NCBI GenBank assembly: GCA_050084515.1
Contig: CM114274.1
Location: 9,052,001 to 9,116,000 of the forward strand
From: Blasia pusilla
Lineage: Eukaryota > Marchantiophyta > Marchantiopsida > Blasiales
Direction of reading: 5' to 3'
DNA: 64,000 bases
Numbering within the stretch: the stretch's first letter is position 1; each line of letters begins with the position of its first letter. The notes under the pieces were generated by a model. It saw nothing but the letters and a program-made list of their open reading frames with translations. It ran no database searches and was not told the DNA's origin. Made by a program: the position numbers and the translations under genes. Shown here one piece after another: positions 11,901-26,878 of the stretch.

Positions 11901-13620
11901 CTCGGTTGACTTAGGACCTCGGTCGTTCTTACGCCGTAGACCACTGCGTACGGCGCTGTTGTGTGTGAATGAGCGAACGAACGAATCTTGTGAAAGTTTC
12001 TTACAACTTATTTACTTCTAATTTTTTTATTTCGCTATTTCCTTTTAAAAAATCACCTTTCATTGTCTAGGGATTTTCAAAAGTACCCAAATAGTGAACA
12101 AAATTTAAGTGGAAAATTCTCTTTCTTTTGGACTTGCATGTCTACAATTTGCAGTTGATTCATTTCGATTGTTGTAAAGGTAGATTTTGTGGAATCTTTC
12201 CCCCTTTCCATTTGGCTCCCATGGTCTTGTGTGGTTATAGACCCGGTTGACTTTTTGTGCATTCATCTTTCCATGTTTCATGGTCTTCCATATGCTCTTC
12301 TATTTATGGATGGAGGCATCTTAACATACTACTAGAAAATGTAGAATTTTTCCCTTTCTATTTCTCATTATTATAGTTGTATTAAGATTGAAGCCAACAT
12401 GAATTAATCGTGGAAGCCTTAGGCATTTCACAAGTCTTGTCCCCTCTCCAAACAGGGCCTAAGAACGTTTAGTTGGACACCACAAATAATTATGTACATG
12501 GAAAGTTCACTTTATAGAAGGGTTCCTATAAAGAATTATACATAACCATCATCTCAATCAGATTTCCAATAAGAAAGGCAAAGCTTGTATCAACTTTGGA
12601 AGGTTGTATGTAATTACAAATTTTTCTTTATGCCATGACGTCTTCCAAATGTTAATTCTTCCCGCACTTAAAATATACAGTCAAACACCAAAACTAGATA
12701 TCGCCATCGTTGCAAAATTTTCAAGAACCAAATCTTTCATACAACAACTCGTGTAGAAAGACCTTTGCATGCATAGTTTGAAAGCTTGTACTCACATTAT
12801 TATTTCAAGCACAAACTGAACTAATCAAATATCATATTGAAATCCATTTTTGTGGGGATTGAACCCACAAAACTCTGTGCCCATGTAGAAATGAATATGG
12901 TAAAGGGATCACATAAGTTGTATCAAAATGACAACTATCCGTACGGCGTATCTGAAGAAGTCGGACTTAGGGTTTGAGCCTATGCATTCTTGGGTTTTCT
13001 AACACGAGGTCAAGTTAACTCAACCATGGATTTTAGGATGGAGAAATAATAACATACTTATTCCTCCCCATCCTAACATGCACAAGATTATAGCACAATG
13101 GAAAATCTTCCCACTTCATATATTAGCAGATCGCGTATTCAAGCCCGACCCTAACCCTTGGGTTTTTCCAAAGTCATCCTGCTTGTCTAACTCATTCTGA
13201 CCATCCTTGAACTAACCCGAGGATGAATAGGCATAAGGGTCCCAAGAGATCAAATATCACCCATGGGGACCAAGGGCTATCCACTTTTCTTTGTGCTAAC
13301 GAGGTTAGCTAACAAGCTAGGGCACATGCTTAACATGGTAAGCTTGGTGTGTAGGTTACCCCTTGTTTTGGGCTCATTGTCACATATTATTTTGACGTAG
13401 GTAGAGTTCTATCGCGTCGACGGCATAGAGAGTCAATGGGTTGTTCGGGTGTAACTTCGTCCCAAGATGTCGGATGAGGTTGGTGACAAGTCTTTTGTGT
13501 CGAGAATGTCATTTATGGAAATTTCCCTATTTTTGGTCTTAGTCCATCAGGTGACTTGTTGAGCCAGTCAACAACCATCCGGTAACATGTGCACGTAGTT
13601 TACCGTTGGGAGGGCTAATT
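11900..13620. other. AT-rich intergenic DNA
   Basis: No reading frame above about 60 codons and no recognisable homology or structured repeat were seen on either strand. Confidence 0.4.
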
Positions 13621-13624
13621 TTTG

Positions 13625-13692
13625 GGGAAGAGCCTTTTGGCTCTTCCCAAGGGTATAAGAGTGAGAGAGATGGCTTTCTCAAGCCATCTTTC
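13625..13692. repeat. Two adjacent short hairpins near a TATA-like site
   Basis: GGGAAGAGCC at 13625-13634 is perfectly complementary to GGCTCTTCCC at 13639-13648 (4-nt loop). A second inverted repeat (GAGATGGCTTT...AAGCCATCTTTC) follows immediately, separated by GGGTATAAGAG, which resembles a TATA box. The arrangement resembles a promoter region of an LTR, but that is inference. Confidence 0.5.
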
Positions 13693-13899
13693 TCATGTTG
13701 AGCCTTAGGAGCGCCTCTCTTACATAGACATGTGTGGGTGCGTAGGAGTTAGGGTGCTAGCGTCTGGATTCCCTCATAGCAGAGGATGGATGTGGTTTGA
13801 TATGCCGATGTAGACTCATGAGTGGAGTTTTAGGTTGGGTGAGCCGTTTTTACTGCTCTTAATTTTACAAATATATTTAAGAATTTTCCATCTTGGGTA

Positions 13900-13989
13900 A
13901 ATGTCCTATTTTTAGTATAATTAAATTTATATTTTGGGAAAGTGGCCCTTAATCCACTATCGTAAGCTAGGGTTGAGGAGGTGACCTGC

Positions 13990-14050
<61 letters not shown>

Positions 14051-14130
14051 GTGCTCATTCTCCCTTTGTTGAACCTTCTTTCATGAGTTGAGGGCACAAA
14101 AGGTCGTACTTTTGTACCTTTAGGATCATA
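13900..14130 (+). repeat. Diverged gypsy-type LTR fragment
   Basis: The order AAGTGGCCCTTAATCC, GAGGAGGTGACCTG, a GA tract, then GCTCATTCTCCCTTTGTTGAACC follows the LTR at 33337-33850 (AAGTGGCCCTTGACC, GGAGGTGACTTGG, GAGAGAGAGCTTG, GCTCATTCTCTCTTTGTTGAACC). It is an old, partial copy of the same LTR family. Confidence 0.6.
13996..14045. repeat. (GA)n microsatellite
   Basis: About 25 uninterrupted GA units. It lies at the position where the related LTR (33337-33850) has only a few GA units. Confidence 0.95.
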
Positions 14131-14629
14131 GGGCAAGCACCTAAAATAGATAGAAGTCCAACTCCAGAAAATCCATTTGATGACTTTTAGTGCTTAATCC
14201 TATGAATATTTTCACATTCAACAATATCAGTGTGACGGTGTCTCTTTCACAAATGCCACGTCTGATGGTTCTCATTTCAAGATTTCTTCGTGTCCTTTGT
14301 GGCCACAAATTCCAATGGCTCTTCCATTCAAGACACCTTTGATAACTTCAACATAAAACCCTCTAAATCATTCACTTTCAAAGGTTTTAGTGTCCTTTCC
14401 ACACACATACCTCTTGTTTATTCATCATCACTAATTACTTGCACATCTTGTATATCACCTTGTTGAGAATCTTCTAGAATGATAAGTTATAAGAAAATCC
14501 TAATTCCTTGTCTATATCCTATATTTTTACAACTAAAATCTCTACTCTAACTTGAGTTTTATCCTTCTATATGTATAGATTTTATCACCATTGGTGAAAT
14601 CATATGGTTATTATAAGGACAACATATAT

Positions 14630-15170
14630 GCTCTTCTTATGCTCTTAAAACATGGTAAGATGGTTTGTTATCCAATTTCTATACCGTTAGGCCAGAGTAT
14701 GAAGTTAAAAGTGGATGAAGTGATAATTTCTTGGAGATTCTAATAGTCACATGCAAATGGTCATAATTTTGAGTTATTTAAGTATTACTCTACCTTACTT
14801 AAGCTACATAGGTAGCTTGGCAAGTCAAATTATGCATGCACCTTGGAAATCTTATTTTGATCATGTGAGAAGGATTATGCACTATGTGATGTTCGTTATT
14901 CACTTTGGAACTCAATTTAAATCTTACCATTGTTTATAGGGATTTAGAGATCTTGATCTAGCAAAAAGAGTTATCACGTATTTTATAATATCATGGAATG
15001 ATGAATTTTTGTGCAACACTTCGGTAGAGATTGGAGATTGAATATGGCAAATTATAGGTGACCCACTGGGAAGTAACATAACTTGCAAGAATACGTTTTC
15101 TCTTTGTGTGGACTCATTTCGAGGTCATATGAAGAACTTACTATTATGGCTAAGTTCCCCAATTATGTGA
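14630..15170 (+). pseudogene. Degraded copia RT/RNase H fragment
   Basis: In shifted plus-strand frames the order PISIPLGQSMKLKVDE, SNSHMQMV, YLSITLPYLSY, SQIMHAPWKSYFDHVRRIM, HFGTQFKS follows the copia copy 2 segment PISTPLDQSVKLRVDE, SNMYMRMV, YLTITRPDLSY, SQFMQAP, LRRIMRYV, QFGLQFES (27801-27360). Many substitutions and stops make it much older than copies 1-3. Confidence 0.75.
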
Positions 15171-15665
15171 GCTTTAACTCTCTATTTGTGGAAATTGAAT
15201 CTTGACCAACTATTGTAGGATAGAATCAAGTGATAACCTTGGTTCTTAATTCAAAGGGAAGGGCTTGAGGAGAGAGGATATACCTTCAACTTGGAGGTAT
15301 ATACTTTATAAATACTCTTGCCCCCAAAAAATGGGACATGCTCATGGGTTAGCACTCATCCCCTTATTTAATCATTCTCTTTTGCACCACTCAACTTTAC
15401 TTTATTTATGCAATTATCAACTTGGAGGCCTACGCTTACATTTGCTCTTGCTCCAAAAAAGGGATGTCATAAGTGGAGACTTGTCCCCTTTTCAAGCACT
15501 CCCTTTTGAATCCCTTCTCTTTGCTGCATTTATTAATTTTGACAAGGATGGGCCAATTGACCATGATTGGTGGTACATTATGACTTTCTCTAGAGCTTGG
15601 ACTAAGTCTTTCTTTGGGTGCTCCCACTATATTATTCACTTATCTTGTATTACTTGGATGAACTT

Positions 15666-15667
<2 letters not shown>

Positions 15668-15738
<71 letters not shown>
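15668..15738. repeat. (TA)n microsatellite
   Basis: About 35 TA units. The Tyr-Ile repeat frames on both strands are artefacts of it. Confidence 0.95.
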
Positions 15739-15740
<2 letters not shown>

Positions 15741-18396
15741 TAGTAGAGAGAGAATCTGATTGATACTACAATATATCCATATTATATGTATGAGACTAAT
15801 GTGATGGTAATAGATATGGTAGTTATAGACACTATTTGTGAAAGATGGTTTGGGCTCACATAATAGCATAAGGGAGAGTGCTAATATATAGAGCAAAAAT
15901 TGCCAAGGGGAAGGAGATCCAATTTGTAGTCTTTTTCAAAGATATAATTTTCTTGCCCTAGCCATTGAGATGTATGGGATAACATTCAAGAGGTTTGACA
16001 TTTTTCTCTCAAATTCTCAAGGAATGGATTATATTTAAACTTCTCATGCTATTTCTTTCATATATCATAGATAGCGACTCCCTATCATATTTCAACATGC
16101 CCTAGCTCGTAGGATTGTAAAGATTGCTCCGACCATAGAAAATACTACTTGTAGAAGATCCGATCCTCTTCCCAACAGTTATATCTTGACATTTTTAGAT
16201 GATATTTTCATGTTTTTGGTGAAATTAATTTTCTAATAAGTTTATGTATGTTTTCCCATGATTTTTTAATGGAAAAAAATAAAACTCAATACATTCTATT
16301 AGAGATAATTTGTTTAATAAGATGAATGATTAGACATAAGAATCACATGATAAGTCTAAAAATATTGCAGTTATATATATTCCATAAAATTAGTGTATGC
16401 ACATAATATTATATTTAAATTAGACAAAAAAATATATAAAATTATAGAAAAAATAATTAATTTTCCAACATAAAATTAAGTGAGAATAGTATCCCCATCT
16501 TATGACGCATGTCCCATTAAGAAGAAGAAAAAAATAATCCAGATTCAAATGAAATTACTTATATTTAGATAATATTTTTTTAGATATTGATATGCTATAA
16601 CTAGAATAAGCCTATACTAATGTTTACTCTTTTTATTAGAAATAATAAAATATTTTTTAAACATAGTCCCTCTTAACTAACTTTAGAGAAATCCTCCTAA
16701 AATGAAATATTTTCCTATAAATTATTTTATGTGAATAAAGATTATCAAAATCATTATTTATTGTAACTTGTATTGAATATAGTGATATAAATAATATATC
16801 TCCGTACATTCATTTCATATTTAGAGAAACTCGACTTGGAAATACTATTTTCATAGAATGATTAATTTCATGTTAGATTATGATAAGAATAAGCATAATC
16901 ACTTCCATTCCAATATGTTTATTGAATGGTGAATCTTGTTACATGTATTTAAATAAAAAATTCAAATTTACCTTTAAGCAAAAATAGTAAATTTAAACTT
17001 GATGAAATTATAGCTTTTAATTCATTAAAATTTACATTGTTGAATAACGTAAATATAAATATAAAAATCTCCTTATTTCATTTTTATTAATGAAAGAAAT
17101 CTTAGCATAATTCTTAACCATCTAGATGAAAAGATACAAAACTCTTTGAAATTAATAAATATAAAATAAATTTTTTAATTTTCTGCCCAAACTCATTTCA
17201 TATTGATTAATTAACCTTATATGATATGAAATAGTTTATGGTTAAGTTCCATATTATTCATAATCTTATAAAATTACATAAGGAAAAGTACACTTTTTGA
17301 GATAGCTTAATTAGAAGTTATTATCTGCATGATTATAGGAGCTTCCTTTAATCCAATGAATGAATGCTATGTATTCTTATCCTAAAAGAATGAAACACTC
17401 AAAAGAATTTCTAATAATAATAACCTATATAGCTATCGAAGACTATATAATAACTACATTGTTGATTTATTCAAAGAGAGTGGATATAGAAAACAAAAGA
17501 CTTCATATTGAGTGATATATGAGGACTTCACTCAAGGGAGAGGCTTTCAATGGTCTTGTCATAAACTAAATGATTTGTAGATTTTTGTGAGGATTAGGGG
17601 AGCGCAATGGTCAAATATAGACAATAAAATAAAATAATTGTCTACTAAACTTATGATAGTTATAGTAAGTGTTATGAATTTTAATGCTTGATAAAATCGC
17701 TTAAGTAATCTATGGACTTACGAATAAATGTTATCATATCCTTTGATTAGTTTCATATTTGTGACATATGTCCACGGTAAAAGTTGAGATTCCCCATCCA
17801 CAGTATAAGTTTAGATTCTTTATGAAGAAGTTCCCAATCATAGATTTTTTACCAAAAAAATTAATAAACTATTTTACAAGATTCCCATTTTTTTAAATTA
17901 ATGTAAAAATAGTTTCAATTTGAATAATTTGGATCAAATCATCCCATTAGTTTGTTCTTTTATTTATTTTACCAAAATAGAAATATTATAATAATTCAAA
18001 AAAATCCAATTAGCTTTTGGTTGTAGAAATTTCATCTAAAAAAATCCACTTGAATTATAATTATTCCATAAAATTCTAGCATCTTCTGATTCTTCCCTTG
18101 CTATAATGTATTGTCCTTTTTTTAGATCTTCATATGTTTACTTTTTATTCTTGAAATATTTTTGATATGAAAATATCCTAATGTTCTCTCAATAAGTTAT
18201 TTTCATCAAAGTTTTGATGTACAGTTTTTGTCACCAAGATTTCTTACTCTTAAGTGTTATATAGTCTAACTATATTATTATTGAGATTGCCTTTTGTTTC
18301 CAAACATCTCTTCTCGTGCCACTTCATCCTCTAAGCCAATAAGATCACTCGCCCTCTTAGCCAATAAAGGGTGTTTGATCATTCATCCACAAATAA

Positions 18397-18434
18397 GATC
18401 ATTCAAAGTTGATTTGTATCAACTTTGAATGATC
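18397..18434. repeat. Perfect 17-bp hairpin
   Basis: GATCATTCAAAGTTGAT (18397-18413) and ATCAACTTTGAATGATC (18418-18434) are exact reverse complements around a 4-nt loop TTGT. Confidence 0.8.
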
Positions 18435-19885
18435 ATTTAAGAGTCTTAGGATTAGTTAAGTCATTAATCACCCATAATTAGACGTAAAATTACCTATGGT
18501 ATCCACTAGTATATAATATTGTAAGATATATATGAATCCCAATATATGGCACAAAAAATCATGCTACGAGTAGTAATAATCAATGTAGAAACAAGCTAAG
18601 AAAAAGGTTAGTAAACTAAAGTATTTATATACAAATTGGAATATCTAAAATTTGGTTTGCTATTTATGGATCAAATAACAAATGCAAGAAAGGATATTTA
18701 TGTTTCTTTGAAAGAAAATCCTAATTCTATTCCCATTTATCAAATGCTCCATGAGGTATTAAATATTTTTTATCTTAAAGCAAATTTGTTAATAATTTGA
18801 CTATTCCAAAGATAAGCAATAAAGAAGAAAAAAAAGTGCCCTTTCAAAAAAGAACATCAAAGATTTCAAAATTCTCTAATTCGATTGATGAAAATAGAAT
18901 GAAAAGGAGAGATTTTTCTCATTTTATTATTAAAAATAAATTATGCATGAAAATAAATATTCTTATGTGAAATATTCAATTACTATAATACTATAAGGAA
19001 GATTCCATTATAAAAACATGTATGTATGCTCATATTTGTATCCCAACTTCCCAGGAAAATAAATTCCTTGGGATATGAGACCTACAAGTGTTTTTTTTAA
19101 AATCTAAATCAACAAGATGCTAGGTAGAAAATGATTTGCCATGAATTGATGGTAAGACTTTCAAGTCAAAAGTCGAGAATAGAACAAGGGCACAAAAACA
19201 ATAGAAAAGTCATGAAGTAAGTTAATACCAAGTGAAATTAGGATTGAGATGAGAGAAGATATGAGATAAAAAACTTAGAGAAGATGGAAATGAAGAGTGA
19301 GAGTTTTTCTAGGCTGTCTCGGGATTTTTGGTGGTAGGCAGTAGTTATGGCAATAAGAAAATTATATTAGGGGTAGTCGTTGAGGCAAGTAATTTAACGA
19401 ATGAGATTCTTAACATATATTAAATAAAAATATTATTTAGTCAATAAAAGATAGATAAGAGACATTGGATCTAATGACACCTCCTATATGAACTATCATT
19501 GTATACGATGAAAATTGCTAACAAAAACTTGCTACGGAAGTCAATATGGAGCTATTTAGAGATTTTATTAAAGAGCACCAAATAAAATGAAGACTTTTGA
19601 GAAACAAACTAGATACGATGGAAGAGAACAACAAATTGGAAGAAACCATATATGATGGCAAGACATTAAGTAACAACTAGAAAATGAAGTTGATGGAAGT
19701 TGGTTAGAGTCCAAAGTACAAAATTCTCCGATAAGAGGAACGTTGATTCCTTATAGTGGGATGGATATTTTCAAAGGAGTCATCGGATTAACTACAGTAG
19801 GATCTAGACGAGAAGAGAAAGGATATCGCAATAGTGAGTACCAATCTTTCACGTAAACACCAAAGTACGTAAGAGACGTTAAATT

Positions 19886-19919
19886 ATCTATAAGATAAAA
19901 TATCTTTTATCTTATAGAT
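19886..19919. repeat. Perfect 15-bp hairpin
   Basis: ATCTATAAGATAAAA (19886-19900) and TTTTATCTTATAGAT (19905-19919) are exact reverse complements around TATC. A partial third copy (GATAAGATAAAATAT) follows at about 19923. Confidence 0.8.
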
Positions 19920-22900
19920 GTTGATAAGATAAAATATATTGGAAAGGAAAATAAAAAAGAAACTAATGTAACAGCAAATACTTGTCTAGCTAGGCACCAA
20001 ATAAAGACGTTTGTTGCTATGCTAACAAAAAAAATATCAGTTAAGTAAGAAGACATGATGTTTTTCCATTTAGGAATTCCTATTAACATACTAAAGGCCG
20101 AAGAAAAACACAAGTATGACTCTCTCAAACTAATTTGCAAGATATTTCATAGAGACATGCTATTTAGGAGATATGATTTAAAGGTTTAGAAACATTATGC
20201 ATTATAGAAGTAAAAGGCTAAAAATTTGATGAGACATATAACCAATTATGAGAGATCTTGAGAAGAAACATATCTGATCATCAGAGAGGATGGATAGGAT
20301 ACAAAGATGATTTAAATAATTAAAGAAAGAGGGTTTGTCGTAAGGGAGGAGGGAGGAGGCTTTTAGGATCGTAGATCCAATAATATTAGCATGTATCTAA
20401 ATAGGAATGATTGAATGTCATATTCAAGTTCTAGGAGATGAGTAAGAATACGAAGGAAGAAGGTGATTTTTTTTAGTCATTCAAAAGAATTCCCCTGGTT
20501 TTATTGTTTATTAAATAACAAAAATGGTTAATAAAGAAATGTTTTTGCAAAATATGAGAAGGATAAAAAATAATAATTGATCACACATCATTCTCATGGG
20601 ATCTCCAAGAGTTTCCTCGAAAAGAGCTTTTTCTTTGAGACCAACTCTTTAAAATCACCCCCACCTCCCACCTACCCATCTTGGTTTTACGCAATAATAG
20701 AAAGATAAAATTAATTAATTAATTTGCATAACTTTCCTTTCAACCGAAATGCTAAGAATTCTTGTGTGAGATATTTGGTATTTTTTTAAGAGTGGTATAT
20801 GTTTTTGTATTTGTTGACTTTTTAGAAATTTTTAAATAAAATAGAATGTCATTTAATTTATTCTAGAAATATTCAAATATTCCAACTCTACAAAATGCTA
20901 GACATATCTCATCATTCCATTACAAACTTTATGCATGAATGGAACTGAGAAAAGTATAGAGTGTTTCATTGATATGTAGCCACATGTAACTTAATGAATC
21001 ATGTTTTTTCTAAAAAAGGTAATGTTTTCTTTTTGCAAAATTTACCCATTTTATGATATAATTTCCTCAAATAGTCAGCCCTCTTTCTCAATTAATAGTA
21101 AATATTTTTTTGGTAATGATAAAAATAAATGATGTGATAGATTGCATTGACATGTTTTTCCAACCATAAAATGCATGTGATTTAATCATGCTCTCCCAAA
21201 AGGAGAGATCCTCATCACATAGTGATGAATGAAAATAATGCGTGATGAATGCGTGAAATAAATGCAATTTAAAATAATAAAAGTAAGTCATAAATTCCCC
21301 ACTCCATAAATGAGAAGCATGACTTGCATTTTGTCAAACCAAAATTTATTCAATAATTATTCCAAAGTTTAAAGAGTTCTTAATACTTCGTACTTTCATC
21401 ACTCCACTTCTATAAGTAGACTATTTTAAATCATTAGCTCTTAAGAGATATGGAATATCACATGAAAGTCACATGTTTTTCCTAAATCATCACAATTATT
21501 TTGATTATTTTCTATCATCACATTTTTTTGGTGGACTTTTTTTTCCCCTTTTCCCCTTTTCCACTGTCCCCTTTCCCACATTATTTTCATATATTTTCTG
21601 TTGCCATAATTTTCCCTATTCGTTTTTCATCGCTTGAGTTCGTCTTACATGGGTTTTTTCCCTTGTAGCATTGCATGGGAGATTCAACCTAGTATTTATG
21701 CACATAATTTAGCTTTACACTTCAATCTATACGTAAATAAGTTGTCAAAAATATTGCACAAGACAACTATAGAATGTTATGTTAGGCATTATTAGTTGTC
21801 TCCTTTTATAGTTGTACCTACTAGTTCTTTTGTAGATGTGTTGTGCGATGCATTGGGCTAATGGAATCTTTTACGTTCCTTGGAGAGGACCCATTGATCT
21901 CCATACTTTTGGGGAGAAAGAGGGACTCAAATTTTCATATAAAGTTATACGTCCCTCTATGGAAAAAATATGAACACACATAACCTTGAGCTTTCCTTTC
22001 CCACACCCATAGACTTTTCCATGCTTATCATGGATTTTAGTAATTGAAACGGATTAGCTTTTCCTCCCATACGGACGACCTAAGTCTATGGATGTGAATG
22101 GAGGGATTGCAAAACCACGCTTTAGTACTACAAAACTATGCCTTAAGATTTTCCAACTTACCTCTTATTTGCGCTTAATCTTGTACATTTACTTAGTGCT
22201 AACAATATTCATATCCTCTGGCTTGTCAAGCAAATTTTCAGTCTTTTTTTTTTTGAATAACCTACCTACTCACTTGTTTTTTGCATGTTCCATTGAGAGT
22301 TAGTATAGGATATCTTTCTCTAAGGGAATTGATTCTACCACCTTCAACATATCATTGAATTATGTCATCTCGATAAGATATGTGAAAGTTGTATTCTCCT
22401 CTTCTATCATCTTTGAACTTCTAGGATGGATAATCGCTTCATCAATAGCTAATGAATCTCTACCATCCCAAAGTTGCTTAATCCACCTGGGGTAAGACAA
22501 CTATGGTGGAAGAAAAATCTGGTCTTATATCTCATCCAAAATTTCCCTAAGTTAATGATTTTTTGTTAATATTAGTGATATATCCTAGTGGGTTGCCTTT
22601 TTTTTTGAGGATTGTAGGGACGTAATGTAGATATCCTTCACTAGACAAAGTTGTTCATAGAACACCAAATCACCATTCAAAAGCTTATTTTTTGCTTCTG
22701 GAAGCGTAAGTAAGAAGCGTTAAACACTCCTGCTCTGATCAAGAGACAACTTAGGCAACTATGGCTCAGGTTATCATTAGCATATGAACCTAAAGTTCAC
22801 ACGATCAGAGTGAATCGAACATCAATGTTTCGGACTACTCAATAAAAATAATCGAGATCAACAATGTTTTTGATCTTGATCACTTCCCTCCTATTCTTTA

Positions 22901-24723
22901 CTCAAGTGATTAAGATGAAGAAAGTTTTTAGTCCTGCCTACTTTAGTTGAGAGAATTTAATTTAATCATTTATGAAAAGAAAAGTGAAAATTTAGATAAA
23001 GATGTATTTTCTAAGAACATCTGATTATATGTATCACTGATTAGGTAATTCATTTTTGAAAACCTTTAAAAACTTTTATCCCACCCCCTTATTTTCAAAG
23101 AAGAAAATGGTGACTTTGCAGAATTTGTTTTTTGAAAAAAAGCGAGAAGGTGATTTATATGAAGAAATGTATGATCCCAACTGTCCTCAATAATAAATTT
23201 AGTTTCTTCATAGTTAAGAAAATATTTTTTTTTCCAAAAATTGAAAATTTTCATTGAGTAAGGAAAAGAGGAATAAAGACAAAATGGGATTAAAGTAGAG
23301 GATGATTCTCACATACATATCCTTATCCCAATCAACCCTCCCCTTCTTTTAGTTTTCTTCCTCTTTGTTTTCCAAAAATTGGAAAACTTTTTGGAAAAAA
23401 AGGGAATGAAAGGGGAAAAAAGATACAAAGGTAGGATTGAAGATATTGGAGACCATACTTCATCCATATGGAAGATATTGGAGACCATCCAATATCTTAC
23501 AATATGTCCTTTTGGTCTTATTCACTATTGATCTTATTTTTCATAAATTCTCAACACTTTTTGGGATATTTGTATTTTTCTTGAAAATAGCTCAAGAAAG
23601 GGATAAGGAAAAGATTATATGATAGAGGGTGATAGGGGTCATTCATTTCTTGATCCCTAGATTCTATCACCTTATCTCTTATTTTCAAAATATCTTACTT
23701 TTTCCCAAAATTTGGATTTTTCTTAAGGTAAAAAAGGGAAAAAATTGTGATGAAGGAAGATCATGATCACATGCTTTATGATTCTAATAAGTGTATTCCT
23801 TCTTCTAAAAATTTATAAATTTTCCAATTTTTTTGATTTTTTAGGATATAAAGAAAAAAATGAGAAAATAATAATAATTTGATGTTGAGGATCATATGTG
23901 GAAGATGGAAAAAGTGTATGATATTGATCATGCTCCTTTATCTCCTCTTGTTATTTTTCCTTCATTCTATAATTGTTTAAAAAAAAGATATAGTAAAATG
24001 GGAGGTATGATTTAGTAAATCATATGGATGAAGAAGTGTGGGATCAAAATATTCCTACATTAAATTTTATTTTATCTTTATTAGTTTAGAAAAAAATAAA
24101 ATATTAAGAAAGAATGAGAAAATTTCAAAAACAAGGAGAAAAAATTACGATGATAGTGACTTAAAATTTCCTTATTCCCATAACCTATCCCATTTTATCA
24201 CACTTTATAAAGTGTAAAAAAAGTAAGCTTTTCTTTGGAAAATCTGGAAATTTCCTTATTCTCACAAAAAATCATATTTTTAACCTATCCCATTTTATTA
24301 CACTTTATATATTCCAAAAAAAATTTCTTGGAAAATAAGGAAATTACCAAATTTCTTGGAAAAATCTTAATATTAGGAAGAAGAATTAATTTGGCAATAA
24401 TGGTGGATTCAATCAATAGCGAAAGTGTGAAAACTACTTGATCATTTAAAGTGCCATAGCATCATAACCAAGTTTCAAAAGACATACATCAATTTAGAAA
24501 AAAGTCATGCTTTTTCAAAGAAAAGTTGAAAAGTTCTTAGGAAAGAAAGCAAAAATTTAATTGGGAGAAGCTCCTCATCCATATCACCCACCACTATAAT
24601 CTTGCTATTTTTTTCCCACGTAGTGTGATGGTCTAATGGAATTAGAAATATATGTTGATAATTCATATTAAGTCTGTTGAGCTGATACCAATTCTATTGA
24701 AACTTTAATTATTGGATTTATTT

Positions 24724-25407
<684 letters not shown>

Positions 25408-26578
25408 ATTTGCACAATATTTCATGTTATTTAATTTGAATTTTTTTGGGACGTTCACTTGAGTTGTTGTAAACATCTTCTTACATGAGTATGCTTACAA
25501 AATATTTTTTCAAAACACTATTTATCCAAAAGGCGTAAGATCTATGTACAATCGATTTTAGATATTTTTGACCCTAAATATACATTAGTTGAAATCCAAG
25601 GAAACCAAAAACGCGAAATATCAAAGCTCAACTTAATCCACTAAACCCTTGCTCAATATGCTAAAGTACTCAACAAAGACCTTATACATTGTCATATGTC
25701 TTGTTCCTATTGCTTGATTGCAAGTTCACGTCATCGAGAAACCCTTGACAAAGAAAATAAAGTGATTTAAAAGTATGGTCCAAGGCAAATAGAGGCGTTA
25801 TAGAAGATAGAAAATATATTTTTATTAACACACTTCTTAAAATCTCTTGGCAAAGTTCATATCAATGAACATATTCTTCCTATGAACAACGAGCATTAAA
25901 TCTAAAATCTTTACAGAAGTTTTTGAATTAACCATGAGGCAAGAGCACTAAAAACAATAGAGTCATCCTAAGGTTGGAGAAAAGTTATGTACACTATTAA
26001 ATTTCCCTAAAAAAGAAGAAGAAATGCAGCATTTATAGCTAGCCATTGATATTAGAAACAAACATATTACAATGAAGACTTGATAACATCAAATAAATTT
26101 TGATACTGATAATTTACTCCGATGTCTACAACTTGGACTTACAACATTCATTGGATATTTTCTCTTGTACTTTTAAGGTGTGTTACTTTTCCTTTACCAA
26201 AGTCATTTTGACACTCTTTCTTTCCAACATGGACAATACTTGAGATAACAAGCATAGTGCGATGCAACCAAGTTTGCACATGGAAAAAGTTCATGTGCAA
26301 ACTTGGACTTATGTCCGTCCTTAGGGCGGACATGTCCATGCGGGCCTAAGTACTGGCGGCTCATAGTGGAGCCCGTCCGCCCGCAATATAGACCTAGGCT
26401 TGGCCATCTCGTACCCAGTCTTAGAACTTGTCGCCCATTATGTATCTCGCACCGACCCACCCTAAGCCTGCCGTAGGCTCGATTGGCGAGCTTTGGCCCG
26501 CTCTGGCCTCACCAAAAGGCCCGTGCCAAGTTCGCAAGTAGGCCTATATAGGCCGGATGGCACGGGCCTACCATGGCT

Positions 26579-26878
26579 GTGGAAAATTGCTAAAGAAGCA
26601 TAATTGGTGGGAAACGGCTCTCACACTCACACGCTACCATAAAGAACAAAATTTGCAATAAGAGAATAAGTGGAGGTTGGTCCTCTTCTCAATTATATAG
26701 AGTATGTACAAGCAACCCTAACCCTAACTTTAACCATAGTTTCGAGCTAGACTAAATGTGATTAACTAACCCTAATTAAGATAATCGCGCTTAACTGACT
26801 AACCAAGATTAAACTTCCCTACTTTGTATGAGTATCAAATATAGCAATTCCGGTGTCTCATGAACTTAATCTTCAATA
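26579..26878 (-). repeat. Copia copy 2, 3' LTR
   Basis: A 300-bp LTR starting TGTGGAAAATTG on plus and ending CTTCAATA, next to the polypurine tract ATCCCCCTCAAG (plus reading). It shares the TATATA and telomere-like motifs of the other copies. Confidence 0.85.

Larger units (their letters stand above)
15171..24720. other. Long AT-rich intergenic stretch
   Basis: Very AT-rich DNA without coding signal. It contains a (TA)n tract (15668-15738), two short palindromes (18397-18434 and 19886-19919) and no recognisable transposon protein. The frames listed by length are chance openings in AT-rich sequence. Confidence 0.5.

Noticed and set aside
15636-15896. Tyr-Ile repeat frames on both strands
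   Set aside because: Products of the (TA)n tract.
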